DNA of 64,000 nucleotides from NCBI GenBank assembly GCA_002320005.1, contig DCJK01000021.1:285-64284 (forward strand), given 5' to 3'. This document shows, one piece after another, positions 9,401 to 16,431 of the stretch; within the stretch, counting starts at the first letter, position 1; every line of letters begins with the position of its first letter. The translations under genes were made by a program, and so were the position numbers. This DNA is from Firmicutes bacterium UBA1702 (GTDB lineage: Bacteria; Bacillota; Clostridia; Peptostreptococcales; Anaerovoracaceae). A model generated the notes under the pieces. It did no database searches. It had not been told where the DNA came from and worked only from the letters and a program-made list of their open reading frames with translations.

Positions 9401-10183
9401 TTCAGTTTCCATGGATTGAAGTTTATTCCACGATTCCTGACTCTTCACGATATAAATAGGGCGTTTGTCATTAAGTCTCCATAATTCATTTAGAACACAA
9501 TAAATAGTCTCCTCCCTATTGCGTCCTCTAATGAACACTAATTCATCAAATCTCAAATCTTCAAATTTATCCTGAAAAGATTCATCATCGACAATAAAAT
9601 ACTCTATTCCAATAGAAGGGCAATGCGTGCTCCTCCTAAGTTCGATATCCATCATTCCAGAGGACACAATTTCTACTTGTTCTCGATTGTAAGTTGCGAG
9701 TTCATTTGATATTTTATCAATACGATTCTGTAACTCTGCAAAACTTCTATCCTGTTCATCTTTCCACTCCTGAAGAAAATAACGTTCATATTTCTCAGGG
9801 TTTATATTTCTTAATTGTTCAAGTACTGCATATATGATTTTCATCGTATATGACTCAGCGAACTCGTATGGAATCTCATATTTGCTCATTAACTGCATAA
9901 GAGACTTGTATAATCTATGCTTTAGGGTATAACCATCTTCAGCCTTTAAATCCTTTGCAATCTGAGACAAGTTCTCTTTTGATAATACCAAAGCTAAGTC
10001 ATTGAAAAAAGAGCTTTCTTCTTGCTCATTATTTATGAAGAATTCCCCCGTTCCAACTATCAACTTCTTCCATGTATGAGATTCTCTATATTTTTTCACT
10101 ACGTTCTCGCCTGCTGAAGTCAAAACATTTTGGGCTTCAGCAGTTCCAAGTGATGCAATTGCAGCTAACAGTAATTCAAGCAT
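6464..10183 (-). CDS. 1239-aa protein with degenerate NTPase-like core and long helical region, kinase partner
   Basis: Start ATG at 10181-10183 with AGGAG 8 bases upstream (an upstream GTG in frame lies inside that site and is disfavoured). Residues 1-165 are helical with a coiled-coil-like end (FAELQNRIDKISNELATYNR). Residues 200-300 are laid out like a STAND-type NTPase, but the P-loop position reads LVFIRGRNREET (215-226) without GKS/GKT, and the Walker-B-like strand is NIFVMDEN (282-289). The segment IPWFYAEEIVAIENNTNIFV looks strongly conserved in character. The remaining 900 residues are Leu/Trp-rich helical, resembling a repeat-type sensor scaffold. Function unknown. Position, size and coupling to the kinase suggest phage sensing or toxicity controlled by phosphorylation (inference). 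Confidence 0.6.
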   Translation of the reverse strand: MLELLLAAIASLGTAEAQNVLTSAGENVVKKYRESHTWKKLIVGTGEFFINNEQEESSFFNDLALVLSKENLSQIAKDLKAEDGYTLKHRLYKSLMQLMSKYEIPYEFAESYTMKIIYAVLEQLRNINPEKYERYFLQEWKDEQDRSFAELQNRIDKISNELATYNREQVEIVSSGMMDIELRRSTHCPSIGIEYFIVDDESFQDKFEDLRFDELVFIRGRNREETIYCVLNELWRLNDKRPIYIVKSQESWNKLQSMETEGNIYIPWFYAEEIVAIENNTNIFVMDENTPTFGKSVLELRPRTRETLCKCLQDAGMEYSKAYSLLSDTHGLYSQMKKQIFRGEYLRVPSWMTGISEKAKKTCLLIGSWEEIEGDKLIIESLYEDSYDKFIDEILPYSKGEDPLVYMINRGGSVSYYLASTENVWSYLNVLTNEKIWNSFVTVVFEVINESENLFTYDSRERILAQFNGERLFWSETIRKGMLKTLLIKGAYHNDEETQLCLNKLVEDILKLVKTEKQWIYISKFWTELCEISPISVIKKIEHELVESTGLFSLFQNQSSDFLFGRNSYINILWGIEQLLVQKQFFWPAFRWILKLDSKQFEYKSNSPKDTFAKVFCTWMNFSPLQTAEEKIKAAEIAFKIDYGNTWDHLFSAIKHNGGSIFGELSYPKYREHYKSQSTTIAEMRKTQLGYLKLLMKHMDFSVERWKKILDLSSELTNELRSEAFEQLSFELSQMSDEEIMQIKNEIRHIIYRHRYFASSDWSMSEDNIVEYERLLDEIHINTPEYEYSYLFMNSHDYPLLHPVPYDREGKSSENDEAKEILIKEKISEFLDMNYDLSILAKICANEPYSPLGSYLAKYWNDGKWDYSTFKSLLGVQASGRIALDYLARFNKESIDYYAIIEELTDSGYSIEILAQIYRIEAHKTKSIPMVDNATEQIKKEFWKSCILCDECNEAWALAESKQYANLDVYLDQIHQIHYRKPLTAEKILDCFDDIEKMPHSYANQMTGYHVEQLIGVIQEAYIDNPEKCIRISHIEIFFMNLLEWENMKCFHRMIRLSPELLAQLVAGVFKKDHASPDDQPKDQTYIHNMYTIYDKAHFCPAEVNGEVLEEDLEHWVEDYKRLLRENDQESLFTSTLGRVFSFSPLSEDGHEPCDAVRKMIEKYGDDKMISSYQVAVFNRRGIFSPSAGREELRMAEEYKKNAEYLEPLYPKTAKIFYGLFESYKRESERERMDAENGW

Positions 10184-10433
10184 ATAAACCACTCCTTTAT
10201 TGGCATTTATTATTACGCTACAACGCTATATCTCACACAGACATACTCATATATCTGCATACGGTATGTGCTAATAGCATGTTCATCATAGCATTTTGAC
10301 AATTCCTGCCACAGCGCATCTCGAATTAGGTTGTCAACGACTGTTTTTGTTTCAAATTTATCTATCCAATGTTAGGGCTCTGCAAATTCAACCACTCAGA
10401 GCCCTAACACTTCCAAACACATTATCTCTCTAT
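10184..10433. other. 250-base spacer between kinase pair and restriction-modification operon
   Basis: Holds a 13-bp perfect inverted repeat with a 14-base loop (TGTTAGGGCTCTG at 10370-10382, complement at 10397-10409). There is no T tract on either side, so it is not a textbook intrinsic terminator, although it lies 25 bases after the methyltransferase stop. The rest is A/T-rich and probably carries the promoter of the 1239-aa gene; no convincing hexamers were picked out. Confidence 0.4.
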
Positions 10434-11183
10434 TTACTTTCTAAACACAAACAAATACTCATGTCCGATTAACAGGAAATTATATTTAACACTATTGGTT
10501 TTCCAGTATCCTGTTGCTCGGCAGTTATGCTGTTCCTTGATAATCAGTTCTTTAAGTCTGAATCCGGCATCCTGGAATATCTTCATCACATCAAAAGACA
10601 TAGGTATCATATGACCTTTTTGCCTGGTATCACCCATAAGCACCGCACAGAACTTGTCCTTTTTCAGAACACGATAGCTTTCAGCAGCAACCTTTTTCAT
10701 TTCTTCCAAGAAGTCTTTCACCTTTAAATGGGATAAGTCTTCTTCTATATCCTCACTATATTGAATTATATCGGCATAGGGTGGATGTGTGCATATCAAA
10801 TCGATACTTTCATCCCCTATAAAGTCCAGATTTCTTGCATCTCCTTTACATAGCTGGACTTCTCCGTTTGCTCCTTCATGATCAAAATCTATTTTTTCTC
10901 TGCATCTTTCCAAAGCAACATCATTTACATCAACGCCAATAATGTTTCTGTTTAGAAGCTTAGCTTCCACCAAAGTGGTTCCGCCCCCGGCGAATTGATC
11001 CAACACCAGATCGTTTTCCTTTGAATATCTTAACATGATGTTTCTTGGAATGTATGGAGACCAATTGCCTCTCCACTTCGCATCATGAGTTGCCCAATCA
11101 CCTCTGTTCGGAAAACTCCATACAGTTGTCATTTCTAATTCAAAATCATCAGGTTCCCACTTCGTTATCTTCTTTTTTGCCAT
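10434..11183 (-). CDS. DNA methyltransferase (second methylase of the DpnII-type system)
   Basis: A 249-residue S-adenosylmethionine-dependent DNA methyltransferase. Motif I is DQFAGGGTTLVEA (about 62-74), the acidic partner is GVDVN, and the catalytic motif IV reads THPPYAD (about 134-140), an N4/N6 amino-methyltransferase signature. The start overlaps the endonuclease stop in TAATG, so the two are coupled. DpnII systems usually have two methylases, one of which acts on single-stranded DNA in transformation (dpnA). This gene occupies that role by position, but its sequence is not obviously DpnA, so specificity is open. Confidence 0.8.
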   Translation of the reverse strand: MAKKKITKWEPDDFELEMTTVWSFPNRGDWATHDAKWRGNWSPYIPRNIMLRYSKENDLVLDQFAGGGTTLVEAKLLNRNIIGVDVNDVALERCREKIDFDHEGANGEVQLCKGDARNLDFIGDESIDLICTHPPYADIIQYSEDIEEDLSHLKVKDFLEEMKKVAAESYRVLKKDKFCAVLMGDTRQKGHMIPMSFDVMKIFQDAGFRLKELIIKEQHNCRATGYWKTNSVKYNFLLIGHEYLFVFRK

Positions 11184-12052
11184 TAAATAAAAATCCTTTC
11201 CATTATCCCGTTTTCCATATCATCAATGCTGTAGATATAATCCATTACATCGAATGTTTCTCTTAAGTTACCCCTAGCACTTCTCCAGGCTGTTCCATCT
11301 GTAAACCACACAAATGTAAATCCATCAACAGTATCAGCTTCCTGTGAAAGCATTTTGTAACTTCGTGCAGTTTCATTTAGTTTTGAACCGCCTCCGGTTC
11401 CTCCATAAAAGTTTGTTTCTATTGCATATATCATGTTGTCTGTTTTGACAACGAAATCAAATCGTTTTCTTGCTTTTCCCTGGTTTGATAATGCAGATAA
11501 ATCTATGTTCCACTTCTTTTCTACATCGGCTAGGTACATTTCCTTAAAATAATTCTCTTCTCTCACAAATCCTGCTTTCTCTATGTAGCTTTCCACCAAG
11601 TCTTCCATCTGATGTCCACCTCTATTTTTGCGTCCATTAGAATCAAGACCTGTTTCAACACCAAGAACATAATCTATCAAATTATTTACAATATGATTAG
11701 CCAGAAGATCAAACAAGCCTGTCTCTCTCATGAAATACTTATACTGTTCCATCGAACAACTTGGCTCATTAAATTTGTAAATAAATGCACCGGCTTCGTC
11801 CTGTGCATATATTTCATTTCCTCTAACAGCCAAAAGAACCGGAATGCATTTTAATGTTTCCGGATACTTTTCAATTATTTTCTCAAAATCATCTTCAATG
11901 TTCTTCGATCCAATTAATGAATTCAAAATGTTTAATTCGATCTTGTATTTCTCGACATTTTCAACAACTTTATCAAAATTCACATAGTAGTCGTATCTCG
12001 AAATACTAAGACGAAATTTGCTCAGCCAATTATCAAAATCTCTATTATTCAT
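11183..12052 (-). CDS. DpnII-type type II restriction endonuclease
   Basis: A 289-residue protein of the DpnII family, which cuts unmethylated GATC. Recognisable features are NRGGHQMEDLVESYIEKAGF (about 145-164) and the core RFDFVVK...IYAIETNFYGGTGGG (about 200-225), where the acidic residues of RFDFVV and the downstream AIETN form the PD-(D/E)xK-like active site. It starts one base after the stop of the 176-residue gene and overlaps the downstream methylase. Its partner is the Dam-type methyltransferase at 12594-13661, which fits the GATC specificity. Specificity is inferred from family. Confidence 0.85.
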   Translation of the reverse strand: MNNRDFDNWLSKFRLSISRYDYYVNFDKVVENVEKYKIELNILNSLIGSKNIEDDFEKIIEKYPETLKCIPVLLAVRGNEIYAQDEAGAFIYKFNEPSCSMEQYKYFMRETGLFDLLANHIVNNLIDYVLGVETGLDSNGRKNRGGHQMEDLVESYIEKAGFVREENYFKEMYLADVEKKWNIDLSALSNQGKARKRFDFVVKTDNMIYAIETNFYGGTGGGSKLNETARSYKMLSQEADTVDGFTFVWFTDGTAWRSARGNLRETFDVMDYIYSIDDMENGIMERIFI

Positions 12053-12053
12053 A

Positions 12054-12584
12054 TCATCTTCCTCTAAAACCTGCCGTGGATACTATTTTAAAAATATCTC
12101 TATCCACCTCTAATAACTGTTCTATAATGCTTCCGAACATGTATGCATCCGCACGGTTTGTTTTTTCTTGCACCGCCAATAGTTCCATCAGCACATACAG
12201 AAATTCCACATCATACTCCCCATAAGCATTCAAGTCTTCATAGTCTTCAATTATCACAACGCTTTCCCCACGTATTATCAGTTCTTTCAAGGTATCATAG
12301 TCGTTGTTATCAAGAGGAGTACAACGATTCCAGCAAATATGGATCATGTGGAGGAATCGTTTCGTCAGTTCTTCGTTTCCTTGCATCTTCATAAGCACAT
12401 CAACTACCCAATGGATATGCTTAGGAGTTCTAATTCGGCTTCCATCTTTTTTATACTTTATTAAAATATCGAACTCCGATAGATTCCCTTGGAACACGAA
12501 TATTTCATAGCGTTCGAATTCAAACTCTATTATTGCTTGTTTAGTACCATTTTCGATAAGTTGCTGCCCTCTTCTTATTTCCAT
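12054..12584 (-). CDS. unknown 176-aa protein inside the DpnII-type operon
   Basis: An acidic, mixed alpha/beta protein with good ribosome site (TTAGGAG). The N-terminus is strand-rich (IEFEFERYEIFVFQGNLSEF) and the rest helical, with a conserved-looking HWVVDVLMKM and HMIHICWNRC. I do not recognise a family. Its place between the Dam-type methylase and the endonuclease, with gaps of 9 and 1 bases, shows it belongs to the system. It may be a control, chaperone or nickase-like factor; nothing in the sequence decides. Confidence 0.6.
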   Translation of the reverse strand: MEIRRGQQLIENGTKQAIIEFEFERYEIFVFQGNLSEFDILIKYKKDGSRIRTPKHIHWVVDVLMKMQGNEELTKRFLHMIHICWNRCTPLDNNDYDTLKELIIRGESVVIIEDYEDLNAYGEYDVEFLYVLMELLAVQEKTNRADAYMFGSIIEQLLEVDRDIFKIVSTAGFRGR

Positions 12585-12593
12585 AAACTTCTC

Positions 12594-13661
12594 CTAACAA
12601 TTTGTAATAAGCAATTCGTTTATTTTACCTCTTGCCTTTGCTTTACTGTTTATCATTCGGTTGGCTGTTACTCTTGCAATTTTCAGATACGAGTATATGT
12701 TGTCAAAGAAGTCATCTTTTGAATCCACATTTTTAGGATCCGAATTGCTTACAACAACCTTTGCACCCTTCTCATCCAGTCGTTTAACAAACTCGGCCAG
12801 TTCTTTCTGCTCATTATCTCCGAATCCGTTTTCCGTATATGAAGTAAAGCTTGCTGTATCAGTTAATGGTCTGTATGGAGGGTCAAAATATGCAAAGGTA
12901 CTGCTATCTATGAAGTCATAAGAACTCTTATAATCTCCGCAAGATATTCTTACATTCTGCAGCTTCTGCGATACATTACGCAGATTGGATTCATCACAGA
13001 TTAAAGGATTCTTGTATGAACCCATAGGCACATTGAATTCACCTTTCCTGTTTACCCTATATAGGCCATTAAAGCATGTCTTATTTAAGAAAATCAGCAA
13101 TGCTGCCTTTTTCAGATTACTTACTTCGTCATATGACACTTTTATTGTGTTAAACATGCTCCTTTGCTCAAGATAGTATTCCTTTCTTGATTCATTATTG
13201 CGAGGAATAAATTCTTCCTGCATTGTCTTGAGTAACGAAATCAATTCTTCAGGATATGCCTTTACACATCTGTATGCATTAATTAGATCCTCATTAATAT
13301 CATTAATGTATACCTCTTCCAACTCATACTTATCCAATATATCAAACAGAACAGCGCCGCCGCCCACAAAAGGTTCAGCATATTTGTTTATCTTTTCATC
13401 AAATGGATAATGCTGCTGTATTTCCGATAACAGTTGTCCTTTTCCACCTGCCCATTTTAAAAATGGCTTTGCCTTACTACTTGGTTTTTCTTCATAGCGC
13501 AAAGCTCTTCCATCTTCCGGTTTTTCAGCATTGTTAGGAATAACCCACATATTACCTAGCATTGTTGCTTCAGCTACCCTGCCTTCTGAACAAAGTATCG
13601 CAACTCTTCTCTGGGAGATCCCCCATTTTTCTGCAACCTCTTTCGCTGTCAAATATTCCAT
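12594..13661 (-). CDS. Dam-type adenine-N6 methyltransferase with N-terminal helix-turn-helix
   Basis: A 355-residue D12-class methyltransferase. Residues 1-50 are a MerR/excisionase-like winged helix (LTAKEVAEKWGISQRRVAIL, then GNMWVIP). Residues 68-355 carry the SAM motif KPFLKWAGGKGQLL, motif I PFVGGGAVLFDI and the catalytic motif FDPPYRPL. It should methylate the adenine of GATC and protect host DNA from the downstream endonuclease. The extra DNA-binding domain could let the enzyme repress its own promoter: TATTCGAGATA repeats flank the -10 box immediately upstream (13673-13706). First gene of the leftward operon, start ATG after AAGGAGG. Confidence 0.88.
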   Translation of the reverse strand: MEYLTAKEVAEKWGISQRRVAILCSEGRVAEATMLGNMWVIPNNAEKPEDGRALRYEEKPSSKAKPFLKWAGGKGQLLSEIQQHYPFDEKINKYAEPFVGGGAVLFDILDKYELEEVYINDINEDLINAYRCVKAYPEELISLLKTMQEEFIPRNNESRKEYYLEQRSMFNTIKVSYDEVSNLKKAALLIFLNKTCFNGLYRVNRKGEFNVPMGSYKNPLICDESNLRNVSQKLQNVRISCGDYKSSYDFIDSSTFAYFDPPYRPLTDTASFTSYTENGFGDNEQKELAEFVKRLDEKGAKVVVSNSDPKNVDSKDDFFDNIYSYLKIARVTANRMINSKAKARGKINELLITNC

Positions 13662-13672
13662 GACTACCTCCT

Positions 13673-13706
13673 TATCTCGAATATATTATATTCTATATCT
13701 CGAATA
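13673..13706 (-). promoter_or_regulatory. Dam-operon promoter with paired operator-like repeats
   Basis: On the minus strand two identical TATTCGAGATA copies (13696-13706 and 13673-13683, 23 bp apart) bracket a TATAAT. The downstream copy runs into the ribosome site AAGGAGG. Placement suggests repression by occlusion. Confidence 0.5.
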
Positions 13707-13756
13707 ATAGCAATATCATTTTGATATCTATCATTACATATTTCTTTTCTTCAAAA

Positions 13757-13894
13757 TTACTTGCAGAATTTTATCAAAATCTCATCCACTGCATCTGTAT
13801 ACCTTCCTTCACCTATCAATTTGTTTCTCAAGTCTATTAAGGCCCTGACAATTATTCTTACATCATAATCATCAAGCTTATATTTCTTTGTCAT
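13757..13894 (-). CDS. small helical mobile-element protein
   Basis: A 45-residue protein starting MTKKYKLDDYD with AAAGGAG upstream; an in-frame start 22 codons earlier lacks a ribosome site. The helical pattern VRIIVRALIDLRNKL...DAVDEILIKF resembles small unnamed proteins in Firmicutes integrative elements. Function unknown. No equivalent was seen in element 1. Confidence 0.5.
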   Translation of the reverse strand: MTKKYKLDDYDVRIIVRALIDLRNKLIGEGRYTDAVDEILIKFCK

Positions 13895-14213
13895 TGCCGA
13901 CTCCTTTCGTTTTCTCACACGGGTCCCAGGGCGGAGCCCTGGATGTAGCTTCCGAGCCACTCGGCAGCTGATTATGCGTTTCTTCCGCTTGCGGAGTAGA
14001 AATGCGATGCTTGCTAAAGCATCACCGTGCTCTATGCTATAACTCTTTTTCTCAAAATGGTTCTAAGATAACTTCTAATTTCTCAGCAACTTTCTAATAC
14101 ACTACCCGAAGAACAACCACTGGTTTTGATCCCATTTATCGTTTTCTGTTCTGTTATATTTTCAAATTTATGCAATACCTCGGGCAGAATCCCGAGGTTT
14201 CTTTGCGATGGTC
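13895..14213. other. gene-free stretch in element 2 core
   Basis: Corresponds in position to 1153-1264 of element 1. Contains an inverted repeat around CAGGGCGGAGCCCTG (13927-13941) and a short GC-containing hairpin, then A/T-rich sequence. No open frame and no relaxase remnant were seen. Confidence 0.3.
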
Positions 14214-14387
14214 CTAGTCAGAGCTTCGTTTACTTTTATATTTCGGGCAGCAAACCACCTGCGCTCTGAAGCTCTGCTTGCAATCATAGATGCATTTTCT
14301 GCATTTCTCGTTATAAGTTCTTCTTCCGGTTTTTTCATTAATGAAGAACACCCACTCTGCTTTTTCGCTTTTGCTTAATCTTGGCAC
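14214..14387 (-). CDS. small Cys-rich protein, element 2 paralogue
   Basis: A 57-residue paralogue of the protein at 1265-1462, with the same start sequence (PRLSKSEK), the motif KTGRRTYNEKCRKC and four to five cysteines, one more than its paralogue (VVCCPKYK). GTG start after GGAGGTG, equal in spacing to the TTG start of the paralogue. Likely zinc-binding; role unknown. Confidence 0.6.
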   Translation of the reverse strand: MPRLSKSEKAEWVFFINEKTGRRTYNEKCRKCIYDCKQSFRAQVVCCPKYKSKRSSD

Positions 14388-14500
14388 TTGCACCACCTCC
14401 AGTTTTTATGTCGCGATTTGGTGCGTTTTTCTGTAATAATCTCCTCTCTACCCTATCTTTTTTGTTCATTGATGTCTCGTATACTCTTAATCCTTAAAGC

Positions 14501-15454
14501 TTAATTTGCCGCTTTCAGGTCGTGATTTACAGCAAGTTCATAGTAGGTATCTATCGTTACCGGAGCATTAAAGAGTGTTGTAATAAGAAACGCTCTTATG
14601 TTGACAGCACCGCCTGTATAGTTTCCAAGACACTCAAGAACATATTTGATGCTGTTTATATCAAGTCTCCGAAACCTTTCCTTAACATACTCTATATCCC
14701 GCTGCTCTCCATTTACTGCAATACTCGATTTGTTTGAAGTCAACACCTCTGTGGCCAGTTCCACTATCTCCGCAAGCTGAGTTTCTTTTCTCGGGTGATC
14801 CAGTAAAAGGCTTTCGTAATCTATCTGTTTCATAAATTCCTTTCTGGTTTCCACGATAGATGAGAAATCTGTTGTTGTAATCTCTGTAGTACTCTTTGTA
14901 TTTGTCCGTGACTCTGCGACCTGAGCCTCCGGTATCTGTATACTAACCCTAAGGTTTTCATTCACACAGCCTCTGGTATCTCTACACACAGGGTTATACT
15001 TATCTGTTGCATCAGGACAGTTCTCGTATACCTTCATTAACTCGTGAAGCTTCTCTGGAATCGGCTCAATATACAGTACATTTCCATATTTCCTGCCGTT
15101 TATTATCTCTGTCCTAATATGCTTTACTATTAAGCCTCTCTGTTCTAGGCGGACAAGTGCAAGTTTTACCTGTTCGTATGATAAATTGAGTTTCACAGCC
15201 AGCTCCCTTATGCTTTTCTGAAGATAGTCCTTCCAGAATTTTTTCTTCCATACTGTTCTGCCCTGCTCATTAACTGAAACCGATGGCCTGTACCAGTAAA
15301 CAATCTCCGCAAGTACAAATATGGCATTCATATCAGGCCTGCCACTATCAAGGGTGATTGAATGAAGCCAGGAATGAGGGATAAGGCTGCCTGAGAAATC
15401 CATTTGGCCAATCGCATCTACAGTCGTATTTCCCGATGATATTATGGTTGCCAT
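14501..15454 (-). CDS. DUF6017-type replication initiator-like protein, element 2
   Basis: A 317-residue paralogue of the protein at 1578-2549. Both have the N-terminal winged-helix region (LAEIVYWYRP, YEQVKLALVRLEQRGLIVKH) and the C-terminal DUF6017 part (NIRAFLITTLFNAPVTIDTY, VNHD). The two proteins are near-identical at the C-terminus but differ clearly in the linker (about 150-200), where element 2 has an extra Cys-containing stretch. The divergence suggests two separately acquired elements and not a recent tandem duplication. Confidence 0.7.
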   Translation of the reverse strand: MATIISSGNTTVDAIGQMDFSGSLIPHSWLHSITLDSGRPDMNAIFVLAEIVYWYRPSVSVNEQGRTVWKKKFWKDYLQKSIRELAVKLNLSYEQVKLALVRLEQRGLIVKHIRTEIINGRKYGNVLYIEPIPEKLHELMKVYENCPDATDKYNPVCRDTRGCVNENLRVSIQIPEAQVAESRTNTKSTTEITTTDFSSIVETRKEFMKQIDYESLLLDHPRKETQLAEIVELATEVLTSNKSSIAVNGEQRDIEYVKERFRRLDINSIKYVLECLGNYTGGAVNIRAFLITTLFNAPVTIDTYYELAVNHDLKAAN

Positions 15455-15478
15455 ATTCTCACTCCTTTCCTACTCAAT

Positions 15479-15748
15479 TTACTCTGCTTCTAAATAATCT
15501 TCCGAAACATCTCTGAAATAGCCTGTCTCCTCCCATACTTTTTTATCAGGACAAAAATAACTGTATTCAGTAGAGCCATCCATCATAAATGCAGTTCCGA
15601 ATTTCAGTAATCCTCTCTGTAATCCAACTCTTATATAATTTGGATCCTTACCGGTTGCTTTGGCAATTTCACTGATTTTCACATTTCTGCCTGTAAATCT
15701 TGGGGTTTCAACATATACTTTTCTGTCATCTGTAAGTCTTTTAATCAT
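15479..15748 (-). CDS. excisionase-like small DNA-binding protein, element 2
   Basis: An 89-residue paralogue of 2630-2902: KISEIAKATGKDPNYIRVGL is the helix-turn-helix-like part and FCPDKKVWEETGYFRDV the conserved tail. The ATG at 15746-15748 is preferred because AAAGGAGGA lies just upstream, within what would otherwise be extra coding sequence. Leftward transcription from a perfect-consensus promoter at 15813-15841. Confidence 0.55.
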   Translation of the reverse strand: MIKRLTDDRKVYVETPRFTGRNVKISEIAKATGKDPNYIRVGLQRGLLKFGTAFMMDGSTEYSYFCPDKKVWEETGYFRDVSEDYLEAE

Positions 15749-15812
15749 GCCAGCTCCTCCTTTCATGTTGCAAGTTCATTCTGTTTTAGAGCGTTATTCG
15801 CTCTGTGATGAC

Positions 15813-15841
15813 ATTATACAGAGTCTTTAAAACTCTGTCAA
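15813..15841 (-). promoter_or_regulatory. consensus promoter with embedded operator, element 2
   Basis: Minus strand TTGACA (15836-15841), 17-base spacer, TATAAT (15813-15818). A palindrome with 7-bp arms (ACAGAGT 15818-15824, ACTCTGT 15832-15838) fills the spacer and overlaps both hexamers, an ideal site for repression by the divergent XRE protein. Confidence 0.75.
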
Positions 15842-15859
15842 GTAATTTGTTTATATCTA

Positions 15860-15887
15860 TTGACATAACTTTTTGGTATGATATACT
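15860..15887 (+). promoter_or_regulatory. promoter of XRE-integrase unit, element 2
   Basis: TTGACA (15860-15865), 16-base spacer, TATACT (15882-15887), 24 bases before the regulator start. Confidence 0.6.
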
Positions 15888-15911
15888 GTCGTTGAAAGGT
15901 AGGTGAATTAA

Positions 15912-16343
15912 ATGACACTAGGAGAAAAGATTAAACTTCACCGCACTATGAAAGGTCTTACCCAAAAGCAACTAGGGGAAATGACCGGAATACATGAAGT
16001 TTCAATCAGGAAATACGAGGCAGATCGAATGATTCCTAAGAAAGAGCAGCTGGAGAAGCTATCTGAATGCCTTGGAGTGCCATATAACGAGTTTGTGGAT
16101 TTGCATATTTCTACAGATTCAGATATTCTTCCACTTTTGTTCGCTATAGATGAAGTCTTTGAAATGGAGATATCTTCTGAAGACAACGCGACTTTCTATA
16201 TCGAGTTTAAAGAGCCTGTTATAAATCATTTTTTACGCGAGTGGCAAAGTCTCAAGGAACTTAACAAGATTGGAAAGACTAGCAAAGAAGATTACGACTT
16301 ATGGAAATCTATGCGTTCCAGCAGAACAAAAGCAATTAAATAG
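15912..16343 (+). CDS. XRE-family repressor-like regulator, element 2
   Basis: A 143-residue protein with N-terminal Cro/CI helix-turn-helix (MTLGEKIKLHRTMKGLTQKQ at the start, recognition part HEVSIRKYEADR). The C-terminal half has weak resemblance to the regulator of element 1 (FLREWQSLKE versus FLKEFRFYRE). It probably binds the palindrome at 15818-15838 and controls excision and replication genes. Confidence 0.8.
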   Translation: MTLGEKIKLHRTMKGLTQKQLGEMTGIHEVSIRKYEADRMIPKKEQLEKLSECLGVPYNEFVDLHISTDSDILPLLFAIDEVFEMEISSEDNATFYIEFKEPVINHFLREWQSLKELNKIGKTSKEDYDLWKSMRSSRTKAIK

Positions 16344-16431
16344 ACTCATATATTGCTCAGGTCATGTTCCCTTTTACGACCGTGTACATGTTATTTCAAA
16401 ACGCTTTATTGGACGAAGGGAGCTGATATAT

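Noticed and set aside
10434..13661. Phage origin for the cargo region
   Set aside because: No capsid, terminase, portal or tail genes occur in either element; integrase, XRE and excisionase genes alone do not make a prophage.
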